Below are positions 45,526 through 54,331 of a stretch of 64,000 nt of DNA, piece after piece (positions within the stretch are counted from its first letter, which is position 1; every line of letters starts with the position of its first letter). The notes below the pieces were generated by a model. The model saw only the letters and a program-made list of their open reading frames with translations. It had not been told where the DNA came from and made no database searches. Both the position numbers and the translations under genes were made by a program. This DNA comes from an uncultured Lachnospiraceae bacterium (GTDB lineage: Bacteria; Bacillota; Clostridia; Lachnospirales; Lachnospiraceae): positions 1 through 64,000 of the forward strand of contig CACZBK010000008.1 in NCBI GenBank assembly GCA_902779395.1. Reading direction: 5' to 3'.

Positions 45526-48500
45526 TCAACCCTGTTCTTTTTTAAGATTTTTATTCGCTGTTGAAAGCATCAGCTTTATACGGTTGAGCTGGTTAACCTC
45601 GCTGGCGCCGGGATCGTAATCGATAGCCACGATATTGGACTGAGGGTAATGCTTGCGCAGCATCTTTATAACGCCCTTGCCTACCACGTGGTTCGGCAGA
45701 CAGCCGAAAGGCTGTGTACATACGATATTAGGGGTGCCCGAATGGATAAGTTCAAGCATCTCACCGGTAAGGAACCACCCCTCACCCGTCTGGTTGCCTA
45801 TGGAAACGATATCCTTAGCATATTCAACAAGTTTAAATATACTTACAGGTGCATCAAAATGTCTGCTTTTCTTAAATGCCTCTGTGGGAGCTTTTCTCAC
45901 AAAGTCCATGCCCTTGATACCCCAAAGTGAATTTCGCGCAGTTTTCTTGCTCATGCCAAGATGCTCCGCCTTGTAGATCTGATTATAAAAACAGTAGTAC
46001 ATAAAGTCTATCAGATCAGGCACGACAGCTTCCGCCCCCTCATGCTCGAGAAGATCCACCAGATGATTATTTGCAGTCGGCGCAAATTTAACAAGTATCT
46101 CACCAACTATACCTACTCTTGGTTTACGTGTCTCATTTATCGGGATATTATCGAACTCCTCTATCATCTGGCGGCACATCTTTTTATATGTACCGAAAGA
46201 AGGATGCGAAGACGTTATGAAGGCATTGCAGCGTTTAAGCCACTTCTGATGTACCGCCTCAACGCTTCCGGGTGTAAGTTCATAAGGACGCATACGGTAA
46301 ATACAGCGCATGAAAATATCCCCGAACAGCGCCGCATATAATACTCTGACTCCCATCTTAAGACTCAACTTAAATCCGGGATTGGCTTCAAGGCCGCTTA
46401 AATTAAGTGATATGACCGGGATATGGCCATAGCCGGCCTTTTCCAGTGCCCTGCGGATAAAGCCTACATAGTTAGTCGCCCTGCATCCGCCGCCTGTCTG
46501 AGTCATCATAAGCGCCAGATGGTCCGTATCATATTCACCGGAGAGTACGGCTTCCATAAGCTGTCCTACAACGCAGAGCGAAGGATAGCATGCATCATTA
46601 TTAACATATTTAAGCCCTACATCCACGGAATGCTTGTTATCATTTGTCAGTATCTTTAAGTTGTATCCGCATGCACCGAAAGCAGCTGCGAACATATCGA
46701 AATGAAGCGGCGACATCTGCGGAGCCAGTATGGTATAACCGGCCTTCTGCATATCTTCGGTATATAGTACCCTTTCGAAATTGGTAGGAACGATCTTGCG
46801 TTCCTTCTGCCTCTTTTCCTTAACCTCAAGAGCCGCTATAAGTGAGCGTATACGTATACGTGCAGCTCCAAGGTTATTGACTTCATCTATCTTTAAACAG
46901 GTATATATCTTATCCGACCTCGACAGTATATCATTAACCTGATCTGTCGTTACCGCATCCAGACCGCAGCCAAAAGAGTTAAGCTGTACCAGATCAAGAT
47001 CATCACGTAGACGTACAAAACTCGCCGCAGCATAAAGCCTTGAATGGTACATCCACTGGTCCGAAACAATCAGCGGTCTTTCGGGATTACCGAGATGCGC
47101 CACCGAATCCTCTGTCAGCACTGCAATATCATATGAATTGATAAGCTCGGGTATACCGTGGTTTATCTCGGGATCTATATGATAAGGCCTGCCGGCAAGG
47201 ACTATTCCTCTTTTCCCGTTCTCGGCCATGTACTTAAGCACATCTTCGCCTGCCTTATGCATATCTTCATGAGCCTTTGCCAGTTCATCCCAGGCCTTTT
47301 CGATAGCCGCACACACTTCCCTGCGGTCCAGTTCTGAAAACTCCTCAACCAGAGATGCGCTTATGGTATCTACTGATGCAAAACTCATAAACGGATGACG
47401 GAATGTCACATCACCCCTGCTTATTTCTTCAACATTGTTCTTTATATTTTCCGGATATGAAGTAACTATCGGACAATTGTAATGATTGCCGGCCCCTTCG
47501 GTCTCTTTCCTTTCATAGAAAAGACAGGGATAGAAGATAAAATCCGGCTTCTGTTCTATCAGCCACTGTATATGTCCGTGCGCAAGCTTTGCGGGATAAC
47601 ACTCGGACTCACTTGGAATAGATTCTATGCCAAGCTCATAGATCTGCCTGGTAGATACAGGTGAAAGTATAACCCTGTATTTAAGCTCTTTAAAGAAGGT
47701 GGCCCAGAAAGGGAAATTCTCATAGACATTCAAAACCCTCGGGATACCAACCGTACCTCTGTATGCCTGATCGGCAGGAAGGGGTTCATAATCAAAGAAA
47801 CGTTTAAGTTTGTATTCAAAAAGGTTAGGGATATTATTGGCGTTTTTAGGCTTACCGATTCCTCTTTCACAGCGGTTTCCGGAAACGTACTTTCTGCCTC
47901 CGGAGAAATTATTGATGGTAAGCCGGCAGTTATTCGTACAGCCCCTGCACTTCGCCATGCTTGTAGAAAACTCCAGATGTTCTATATCATCAAAAGACAG
48001 CATACTGCTCTGATATCCGTCTTCATAACGTTCCCTGGCTATGAGCGCTGCACCGAAAGCCCCCATTATGCCGGCTATATCCGGCCTTATGGCTTCACAT
48101 CCGGCTATCTTTTCAAAGCTTCTCAGAACAGCATCATTATAGAAAGTACCTCCCTGCACCACTATATTCTTTCCGAGTTCCGATGCATCGGATACCTTTA
48201 TAACCTTAAAAAGCGCATTCTTGATAACCGAATATGCCAGTCCTGCAGAAATATCCGCCACTGAAGCACCTTCCTTTTGTGCCTGTTTAACCTTTGAATT
48301 CATAAACACGGTACATCTGGTGCCAAGATCTATAGGATGGGGTGCAAACAGCGCAGTTTTTGCGAACTCCTCAACGCTGTAATCAAGTGACTTTGCAAAA
48401 GTCTCTATAAAGGAACCGCAGCCGGAGGAGCACGCCTCATTGAGCAATACCGAATCAACCGTCTGCTTCTTTATTTTGATACACTTCATATCCTGACCGC

Positions 48501-49767
48501 CGATATCAAGGATACAGTCTACTTCAGGATCAAAGAAAGCCGCCGCATAATAATGAGCCACTGTCTCAACCTGTCCGTCATCCAGCAGGAAAGCCGCTTT
48601 CATGAGTGCTTCGCCGTAACCTGTAGAGCAGGCACGATAGATATGCGCCCCCTCAGGCAGCTTCTGCCGCATCTCCTTAAAAGCCTTTATCGCAGTCTCT
48701 AAAGGCGAACCGTTATTATTGCTGTAGAAGGAATACAAAAGTTTTCCGTCCTTATCAACAAGAGCCATTTTAGTTGTCGTTGATCCGGCATCTATACCCA
48801 AAAAGCAAGGGCCTGACAGTTTTTCGATCTCTGCGGTCTCTACGCAATGTGAATCATGACGCTTTAGGAATTCATCATAATCTGCATGAGTCGCAAACAG
48901 CGGTTCCATACGTTCGACTTCAAATTCCATATGTATATCGGAATTAAGACGTCCGCACATCTCCTTCAGCGTACATTCCCCCTCTTCCGTCGCGTTAAGA
49001 GCAGATCCTATCGCTGCAAACAGATGCGATTTTTCGGTATCTATGATATGCTCTTCATCAAGCTTTAAAGTCCTGATAAACGCTGCTTTAAGTTCCGAAA
49101 GAAAATGAAGCGGGCCTCCAAGGAAAGCAACATACCCCCGTATGGGCTTACCGCACGCCAGACCGGATATAGTCTGGTTAACTACAGCCTGAAAAATCGA
49201 TGCAGCCAGATCCTCACGGGTTGCACCGTCATTTATAAGCGGCTGTATATCTGTTTTTGCAAACACACCGCATCGAGCCGCGATAGTATATAATGACTTA
49301 TAATCTTTTGCATATTCATTAAGACCGGCTGCATCAGTCTGTATCAGCGAAGCCATCTGATCGATAAAGGAACCCGTACCGCCGGCGCAGATACCGTTCA
49401 TACGCTGCTCAACCGATCCGTTTTCAAAATAAATGATCTTTGCATCCTCTCCGCCAAGCTCAATAGCAACATCTGTCTTCGGTGCAAAAGTCTCTAAAGA
49501 AGTACTTACCGCAAGTACCTCCTGAACAAAAATAACTTTCAGATGTTTTGCAAGCGTAAGTCCTCCGGAACCCGTGATCACAGGACGGATACGCATATCC
49601 CCAAGTTCATCAAGCGCTTTCTGGATCAGTCCCTTTAAGCATTCCCTTATATTTGCAAAATGCCTCTCATAATCAGAGAACAGCACCTCATTTTTATCAT
49701 TTATTATCGCTATCTTTACCGTAGTGGATCCTATATCGATACCCAGACGGAATATTCCCTCTCTCAT
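45526..49767 (-). CDS. Fused acyl-CoA dehydratase activase/HgdB-like protein (BcrAD/BadFG family)
   Basis: 1413 residues from ATG 49767 (GGAGG upstream). Two ASKHA ATPase domains of the 2-hydroxyacyl-CoA dehydratase activator type lie in tandem: GIDIGSTTVKIAIIN with CAGGTGSF, and GIDAGSTTTKMALVD with CSSGCGSF. The CAGG and CSSGC Cys would hold the shared [4Fe-4S] cluster. A CRGCTNNCRL motif follows, then DUF2229/HgdB-like domains (ESECYPAKLAHGH, NNDACYPSLCVVGQ). Such proteins use ATP to push electrons to low potential; the acceptor here is unknown, and no dehydratase alpha/beta genes are adjacent. The family is common in gut Clostridia. The next gene upstream is a radical SAM enzyme 22 nt away. 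Confidence 0.9.
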   Translation of the reverse strand: MREGIFRLGIDIGSTTVKIAIINDKNEVLFSDYERHFANIRECLKGLIQKALDELGDMRIRPVITGSGGLTLAKHLKVIFVQEVLAVSTSLETFAPKTDVAIELGGEDAKIIYFENGSVEQRMNGICAGGTGSFIDQMASLIQTDAAGLNEYAKDYKSLYTIAARCGVFAKTDIQPLINDGATREDLAASIFQAVVNQTISGLACGKPIRGYVAFLGGPLHFLSELKAAFIRTLKLDEEHIIDTEKSHLFAAIGSALNATEEGECTLKEMCGRLNSDIHMEFEVERMEPLFATHADYDEFLKRHDSHCVETAEIEKLSGPCFLGIDAGSTTTKMALVDKDGKLLYSFYSNNNGSPLETAIKAFKEMRQKLPEGAHIYRACSTGYGEALMKAAFLLDDGQVETVAHYYAAAFFDPEVDCILDIGGQDMKCIKIKKQTVDSVLLNEACSSGCGSFIETFAKSLDYSVEEFAKTALFAPHPIDLGTRCTVFMNSKVKQAQKEGASVADISAGLAYSVIKNALFKVIKVSDASELGKNIVVQGGTFYNDAVLRSFEKIAGCEAIRPDIAGIMGAFGAALIARERYEDGYQSSMLSFDDIEHLEFSTSMAKCRGCTNNCRLTINNFSGGRKYVSGNRCERGIGKPKNANNIPNLFEYKLKRFFDYEPLPADQAYRGTVGIPRVLNVYENFPFWATFFKELKYRVILSPVSTRQIYELGIESIPSESECYPAKLAHGHIQWLIEQKPDFIFYPCLFYERKETEGAGNHYNCPIVTSYPENIKNNVEEISRGDVTFRHPFMSFASVDTISASLVEEFSELDRREVCAAIEKAWDELAKAHEDMHKAGEDVLKYMAENGKRGIVLAGRPYHIDPEINHGIPELINSYDIAVLTEDSVAHLGNPERPLIVSDQWMYHSRLYAAASFVRLRDDLDLVQLNSFGCGLDAVTTDQVNDILSRSDKIYTCLKIDEVNNLGAARIRIRSLIAALEVKEKRQKERKIVPTNFERVLYTEDMQKAGYTILAPQMSPLHFDMFAAAFGACGYNLKILTNDNKHSVDVGLKYVNNDACYPSLCVVGQLMEAVLSGEYDTDHLALMMTQTGGGCRATNYVGFIRRALEKAGYGHIPVISLNLSGLEANPGFKLSLKMGVRVLYAALFGDIFMRCIYRMRPYELTPGSVEAVHQKWLKRCNAFITSSHPSFGTYKKMCRQMIEEFDNIPINETRKPRVGIVGEILVKFAPTANNHLVDLLEHEGAEAVVPDLIDFMYYCFYNQIYKAEHLGMSKKTARNSLWGIKGMDFVRKAPTEAFKKSRHFDAPVSIFKLVEYAKDIVSIGNQTGEGWFLTGEMLELIHSGTPNIVCTQPFGCLPNHVVGKGVIKMLRKHYPQSNIVAIDYDPGASEVNQLNRIKLMLSTANKNLKKEQG

Positions 49768-49789
49768 TACATCCTCCAATTTATATCAG

Positions 49790-50857
49790 TCAAAAAAGTA
49801 TTCCTTTAAAGCATACTTTCGGCTTTTCATTTTCATAATCCCAGCTGTGATACGCCCCTCCTCTGCACCACTTTTCTTCGGGACAGCTTTTACATTTTTC
49901 GTTTCGTGCGGATAATGGCGTTCTGTATATCTCAAAACGATCCTTCCATATCGAGGTAAAGCTTTTTTCAAAAATATTACCCTGTATGGTCTTAGCATTG
50001 CGCGGTATATCCAGACATGCAGTAACATCACCGTTTTCAAGTATCCCTGCCACATAAACACCTGCATTGCACAAAAAATACCAGTCCCTGACCTCTGCTT
50101 CATAATCAAGTCCGACAAAATGAGTGCAGGAATAAGTAACAGGATATCCGGCCTTCCTTTTTTCTTTGATGAACTCCATCATATAACGGTTGTCATCAGC
50201 GGTAAGATGCATATTTACGGCTTTTTCTGCCCTGCCTATGGGTTCTAAGCCGGTCAAACGCCATTCGTTTATATCCATTTTATCAAATATCTCAAACAGC
50301 GCATCAAGCTCTTTGATATTTTCATGGTTGACTACTGTAGTGACCATTATATTAAAACAATCCATGTCGATAAGATTCTGTATCCCTCTCATCCCAAGCT
50401 CATATGCATCTTTCATCCCCCTGTAGCGGTCATGAGTCTCTTTAACCCCGTCGATGCTTAAGGATATGCTTTTCATCCCGGTCTCTTTCATTTTTTCCGC
50501 CGCTTCTTTGGTGATCAGCGTACCGTTACTGGTGATCCCCCAGGGAAAACCCTGCTCATGTATATATGCGGTGAGCTCAAAAAAATCCTTATATAAAAGC
50601 GGTTCTCCTCCTGTCAGTGCAATAAATACTTTATTGCCGAAATTCTCTTTAACTTCATCAAGTATCTCTTTATACTTTGACAGTTCAAGACCGTCCGGCA
50701 TATTATCGGCACAACTCGAGCCGCAATGAAAACAATGCTCATTGCACTTTAGTGTAAGCTCAAAAAAAAGCTGACGAAGCCGGGGATCTTTCCTTAGACC
50801 TTTGTGATAATCCGCCAGAATGTCCAGATTAGATCTCTTTATCTGTTCCCGCGTCAT
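49790..50857 (-). CDS. Radical SAM/SPASM enzyme
   Basis: 355 residues. The radical SAM cluster motif CNEHCFHC (CxxxCxxC) is near residue 38, followed by ALTGGEPLLYKDF. The C-terminal SPASM-type cysteines (CNAGVYVAGIL...CLDIP, CKSCPEEKWCRGG, ...KVC) would bind auxiliary Fe-S clusters. This architecture is typical of peptide or protein-modifying radical SAM enzymes. ATG 50857 has GGAG 8 nt upstream and is preferred to an in-frame start 6 codons earlier; it overlaps the YkvA-like gene by 29 nt. No small precursor peptide is seen nearby. It precedes the fused activase gene and may share an electron source; inference. Confidence 0.88.
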   Translation of the reverse strand: MTREQIKRSNLDILADYHKGLRKDPRLRQLFFELTLKCNEHCFHCGSSCADNMPDGLELSKYKEILDEVKENFGNKVFIALTGGEPLLYKDFFELTAYIHEQGFPWGITSNGTLITKEAAEKMKETGMKSISLSIDGVKETHDRYRGMKDAYELGMRGIQNLIDMDCFNIMVTTVVNHENIKELDALFEIFDKMDINEWRLTGLEPIGRAEKAVNMHLTADDNRYMMEFIKEKRKAGYPVTYSCTHFVGLDYEAEVRDWYFLCNAGVYVAGILENGDVTACLDIPRNAKTIQGNIFEKSFTSIWKDRFEIYRTPLSARNEKCKSCPEEKWCRGGAYHSWDYENEKPKVCFKGILF

Positions 50858-51212
50858 GCGAATTTCTCCATTCATTATACTTTTTTAGTTCTGCGCCGAC
50901 TCCTCGGTCCATAAGGAATCCGACTACCAGTATATCATCCAGAAATGCCGGAAGCAGATCGATCGGGCTTACCACATACAAAAGCGCCCCCAGTATCGCT
51001 GCCAGAAAGCGCTTAGGTATAGCCGTATACTTCCCATCCGCATAATCATTGACCAGATCGATCATGTCCATCAGATCCTGCGCCGTGCTGCCCGCTAAAG
51101 GCAGATCCTTAAATCTGACGAGCCAGTTTTTCGCTCCTTCAGAGAAGCGTTTCAGCTTTCCTTTATCATTGATCAGCATTTCTGCTTTACGTTTATATAT
51201 TCCCGATCTCAT
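50829..51212 (-). CDS. YkvA/DUF1232-family protein
   Basis: 127 residues. The DUF1232 signature is clear: ILGALLYVVSPIDLLPAFLDDILVVGFL (about residues 74-100), with Pro-Ile-Asp-Leu-Leu-Pro. Small, partly membrane-associated proteins of unknown role. GGAGAA precedes the ATG. Its 3' end overlaps the start of the radical SAM gene, implying coupling. Confidence 0.85.
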   Translation of the reverse strand: MRSGIYKRKAEMLINDKGKLKRFSEGAKNWLVRFKDLPLAGSTAQDLMDMIDLVNDYADGKYTAIPKRFLAAILGALLYVVSPIDLLPAFLDDILVVGFLMDRGVGAELKKYNEWRNSHDAGTDKEI

Positions 51213-51228
51213 ACTTCTCCGTAAGCTA

Positions 51229-51627
51229 TTATGTTGCGGCCAGTCTTGCCGCTTCTATCTCTGCCTGTTTGGCTGCTTCATCAGCAGCTGCCTCCGCCTG
51301 CAGGCGGTTAAATATCTCCATTGCCGCAGCCGCAGCTTCCGGATCCATATCTGCAAAAGGATCCTCATTTTCAGCCATATACATATTATCATTATCACTG
51401 CCAAGTGCATCAGCTAAAAGCTCTTCCGCCATTGCATCGGGATCATAATCATGCCCAGGCAGCAGCACATTTTCTCCATCTTCAATCCCGGGATGCTCAT
51501 CCTCATCCGGACCCCCGATCATACTTTCCGGGTCTACCATATTGATACACCACCACTTTACCAGATTCGAGTGCATAGCCTGGTAAAAGTTGATCTTGTC
51601 AAGTTTATCCATCCGATCTATTCTCAT
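51229..51627 (-). CDS. Small acidic protein, unknown function
   Basis: 132 residues, strongly acidic (Asp/Glu-rich centre: GGPDEDEHPGIEDGEN), then an Ala/Glu-rich helix at the C-terminus (AAAAAMEIFNRLQAEAAADEAAKQA). I do not recognise it. Start ATG 51627 overlaps the stop of the GGDEF-like gene by one base, so it is coupled to it. It may be a partner of the degenerate GGDEF protein. Confidence 0.65.
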   Translation of the reverse strand: MRIDRMDKLDKINFYQAMHSNLVKWWCINMVDPESMIGGPDEDEHPGIEDGENVLLPGHDYDPDAMAEELLADALGSDNDNMYMAENEDPFADMDPEAAAAAMEIFNRLQAEAAADEAAKQAEIEAARLAAT

Positions 51628-52544
51628 CAGCCCTTAACTTCCAGTTTCTTTTTAAGGATCACTTCATTGCAGTACATCTCGGTATCGGCATGCTTATAGA
51701 TATCATCAACATCAAGCTCTCCGGAACCATATGCCCCACCCCATGCGAGCCTGACTTCAAAATTATCCGATTCACGGTTTAAACGTCCCACACGTTTCAC
51801 CCAGTTATTTACGAAATTAACGGCATCTTCCTCGGAATACCCTGTAAGTACCATAAGGAAATGATCATCCACAATACGATAAGTATGTATCTTATCCGAA
51901 GTGATGCGCCTTAACTGTCTTGCAACTTTAGTGATAATGCTGTCTCCGGCCTCAACTCCAAGCCTGTCATTGACCACATGAAGATTAACTATGTTCATAC
52001 TGGCAATATAGAGCTGATCCACAAAAGGATATACTTCTGAAGCCCTTTTATCGAATTTATCTTTGTTATCGAGCATGGTCATCGTATCATGCTCTTCTTC
52101 CCAGTTCCCTTTACGAATGTCTAACAGATACTCCGAAGTATCGATCTGGAACTTCTGTATGGCACGATATAGTTCTTCAACTTCATCACCTGAATCTATC
52201 CCAAGATTCTTTAATGCAAGACGGCTCTGCTTACTGTCACGCTCATCATAATCTTCTGCGCGTCCGTATTCTATCGACTCTATAGCAGATGTAAGCCTCT
52301 TAATAGGTTTCGTTACAAACATCTCTATAAAGACCGTACCTGCAAACACCAGGAGAATGGCTGCTAATACCTCAGACACGGTAAACACCAGAAAAAATGT
52401 CCTTCTGCCAGCATCAATCTGATCCGGAGAACCCGTATTTGAATACAGTATGTAACTCATTGCCACCGAAAAGACCACCAGCACAAACAAAGAAGCTGAA
52501 AAAAGGAACAGGGTCTTACGACGGATACTTGTCCGTTTTTTCAT
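51627..52544 (-). CDS. Membrane HAMP protein with degenerate GGDEF domain
   Basis: 305 residues. Two membrane helices (about 8-32 and 48-72) flank a short extracellular loop; a HAMP-like segment (FVTKPIKRLTSAIESIEYGRAEDY) follows. The C-terminal domain resembles GGDEF (FVDQLYIASMNIVNLHVVNDRLGVEAGD, then QLRRITSD) but the catalytic loop is YRIVDDHFLMVLTG instead of GGDEF. So it probably cannot make c-di-GMP and may bind GTP or c-di-GMP as a receptor, or act by protein contact. It overlaps the gene at 52541 by 4 nt (ATGA). Confidence 0.82.
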   Translation of the reverse strand: MKKRTSIRRKTLFLFSASLFVLVVFSVAMSYILYSNTGSPDQIDAGRRTFFLVFTVSEVLAAILLVFAGTVFIEMFVTKPIKRLTSAIESIEYGRAEDYDERDSKQSRLALKNLGIDSGDEVEELYRAIQKFQIDTSEYLLDIRKGNWEEEHDTMTMLDNKDKFDKRASEVYPFVDQLYIASMNIVNLHVVNDRLGVEAGDSIITKVARQLRRITSDKIHTYRIVDDHFLMVLTGYSEEDAVNFVNNWVKRVGRLNRESDNFEVRLAWGGAYGSGELDVDDIYKHADTEMYCNEVILKKKLEVKG

Positions 52545-52819
52545 GATTCCTCCTTCTGTAACTCCATAAGATGATCAACCGCCTCTTCAAGCCCTTCTTT
52601 ACTGAACGGATATTCTTTTACGATCTTCTTTTCTTCTTCGGTTTTATCAAAGCATAATGGGCCGGGCCACAACCATAACCTCAGTACCGGATCTTCTTCC
52701 TCTGAAGGAGCATATTTGACCAGTTTAAATCTCATGTCTTTAAAACTCCCGGTATACGGTTCTTTTTTTACATAATTCAGGTTGACCTTATACAGATCCT
52801 CTCTCAGATCAACTCCCAT
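52541..52819 (-). CDS. Small conserved protein, unknown function
   Basis: 92 residues from ATG 52819 (GGAGAGG upstream), one base past the J-domain gene's stop. No recognisable domain; a YKVNLNYVKKEPYTGSF start, then LWLWPGPLCFDKT and an acidic-basic helix. It looks like a family seen across Lachnospiraceae, but I cannot name it. It is coupled to the degenerate GGDEF gene. Confidence 0.65.
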   Translation of the reverse strand: MGVDLREDLYKVNLNYVKKEPYTGSFKDMRFKLVKYAPSEEEDPVLRLWLWPGPLCFDKTEEEKKIVKEYPFSKEGLEEAVDHLMELQKEES

Positions 52820-52820
52820 C

Positions 52821-53330
52821 TCAGCCCTCTCCTGTCGTATTCGTAAATTCGGACATTGCCATCTGTATAGCCCTGGCAAGCCGGATCATCCTTATCTCAT
52901 TAAGGATCTCTCTTTCTTTTTTACTGCGCAGCAGTTCATCCTGTCTCTGCTTCAGTTCTTCCTTAAGCTCCTCTTTGTGCTTTTGCTTACGTCTGCGGTA
53001 TTCCTCATCAAAACGCTTTTTTCTTCTTGCGTTTTCATCTGAGGATGTATATGAGCTTATGGGACTTCCAAGTATCCTGCCTGTATTCTGCATGGCAGGA
53101 TCTCCATATTTATCATGATACGACTCAATATAAGTATAAGCCTCCTTCACCAGAAGATATGCATCCCTGACCATGGCGGTCTGAGCCGGATGTGCATCGG
53201 GATGCAGCTGTTTTGAGAGGCTTCTGTAGGCTTTTTTTATCTCTTCTTTTGTCGCAGAGACGCTTACACCCAATATGGCACAGGCCTGCGAGTAATCACG
53301 TATCATAAGCTGTATTTTCTCATTTTTCAT
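52821..53330 (-). CDS. J-domain (DnaJ-like) protein
   Basis: 169 residues. The J domain (about residues 12-70) has the invariant HPD motif in SKQLHPDAHPAQ and the helix II/III pattern ATKEEIKKAYRSL. A long charged coiled coil (RRKKRFDEEYRRRKQKHKEE...) follows. It lacks the Cys-rich and C-terminal domains of DnaJ itself, so it is a dedicated DnaK co-chaperone. The start is ATG 53330; a TTG four codons earlier is also possible. It heads the run of tightly packed genes down to the radical SAM enzyme. Confidence 0.88.
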   Translation of the reverse strand: MKNEKIQLMIRDYSQACAILGVSVSATKEEIKKAYRSLSKQLHPDAHPAQTAMVRDAYLLVKEAYTYIESYHDKYGDPAMQNTGRILGSPISSYTSSDENARRKKRFDEEYRRRKQKHKEELKEELKQRQDELLRSKKEREILNEIRMIRLARAIQMAMSEFTNTTGEG

Positions 53331-53345
53331 ACTTCTTTGCAAGAC

Positions 53346-53374
53346 TTTTTATCACTTATGTGTTATACTGTCAA
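53346..53374 (-). promoter_or_regulatory. Predicted promoter of the J-domain operon
   Basis: Perfect TTGACA (53374-53369) and TAAAAA (53351-53346) on the minus strand, spacer 17 nt. It overlaps the predicted metA promoter on the other strand. Confidence 0.55.
53361..53369 (+). promoter_or_regulatory. Predicted extended -10 promoter of metA
   Basis: TGTTATACT is a TGn extended -10 box with TATACT at 53364-53369; the only -35-like hexamer is at poor spacing. Transcription would start near 53376, about 36 nt before the metA start codon. Confidence 0.45.
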
Positions 53375-53411
53375 ATGTGCAAAAACATAAATCGACTCAG
53401 GAGAAAAAACT

Positions 53412-54329
53412 ATGCCAATACGCGTACAAAGCGATCTGCCCGCAAAAGAGCAGCTTGAAAATGAAAATATATTTGTAATGGACGAAAACAGGGCAATGCA
53501 TCAGGATATCCGTCCCCTGAAGGTCGCCATCCTGAATCTCATGCCCATCAAGCAGGATACCGAATTACAGCTTCTTCGCGCTTTTTCCAACACTCCCCTT
53601 CAGGTGGATGTTACCTTTGTTATGGTTGAAAGCCACATTTCCCAGAACACTTCACTAAACCATTTAAACAGCTTTTATACCACCTTTTCCGAGATCAGGG
53701 ACAAACGCTTCGACGGTCTTATCATCACAGGTGCACCGGTCGAGCAGATGCCTTTTGAGGAAGTAGACTACTGGAAAGAAATGGTAGAGATCATGGACTG
53801 GTCGAAGTCCCATGTAACCTCAACCCTTCATATATGCTGGGGAGCACAGGCAGCACTCTATCATCACTTCGGCATCGAGAAGATCGCGCTTAAAGAAAAG
53901 CTCTTCGGTATTTACCATCACAGAGTCCAGCATCGCCGTACGCCTCTTGTACGCGGTTTTGATGATATATTCTGTGCTCCTCATTCAAGGCATACCACCG
54001 TCTCTCCGGAACGCATACACGCCGAAGAGGGCTTAAGCGTTCTTGCCGAATCGGATGACGCCGGAATACTCCTGTGCATGACACATGACGGACGGCAGAT
54101 CTTCCTTATGGGCCATCCGGAATATGACAGATATACTCTGGATGCCGAATATAAGCGTGATCTTTCAAAAGGGCTTCCGATACATATTCCTGTCAATTAC
54201 TATCCGGATAACGATCCGGAAAAAAAGCCCGAGCTTTCCTGGCGCTCACACTGTAATATACTTTACAGCAACTGGCTGAATTACTATGTATATCAGGTCA
54301 CACCCTACGATCTGGATTCTATTTCCTGA
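53412..54329 (+). CDS. metA: Homoserine O-acyltransferase, likely acetyl-CoA-using
   Basis: 305 residues, close to the usual 300-310. It acylates homoserine, the first committed step of methionine synthesis. The catalytic Cys is residue 142 ([10 protein letters not shown]); [10 protein letters not shown] and the RRTPLVRGF stretch fit the family. Residue 111 is Glu ([15 protein letters not shown]); in biochemically studied MetA proteins Glu here goes with acetyl-CoA and Gly with succinyl-CoA, so this should be a homoserine O-acetyltransferase. AGGAG is 8 nt before the ATG. It is convergent with ligA, with only 2 nt between stops. No SAM riboswitch fits in the short leader. Confidence 0.95.
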   Translation: MPIRVQSDLPAKEQLENENIFVMDENRAMHQDIRPLKVAILNLMPIKQDTELQLLRAFSNTPLQVDVTFVMVESHISQNTSLNHLNSFYTTFSEIRDKRFDGLIITGAPVEQMPFEEVDYWKEMVEIMDWSKSHVTSTLHICWGAQAALYHHFGIEKIALKEKLFGIYHHRVQHRRTPLVRGFDDIFCAPHSRHTTVSPERIHAEEGLSVLAESDDAGILLCMTHDGRQIFLMGHPEYDRYTLDAEYKRDLSKGLPIHIPVNYYPDNDPEKKPELSWRSHCNILYSNWLNYYVYQVTPYDLDSIS

Positions 54330-54331
54330 GT

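Noticed and set aside
49768-51228. RiPP precursor peptide beside the radical SAM/SPASM enzyme
   Set aside because: The adjoining genes are YkvA-like, the acidic 132-residue protein and the activase; none has a leader-core layout with Cys or Gly-rich core.
53376-53411. SAM riboswitch before metA
   Set aside because: The leader is about 36 nt, too short for any known SAM riboswitch.
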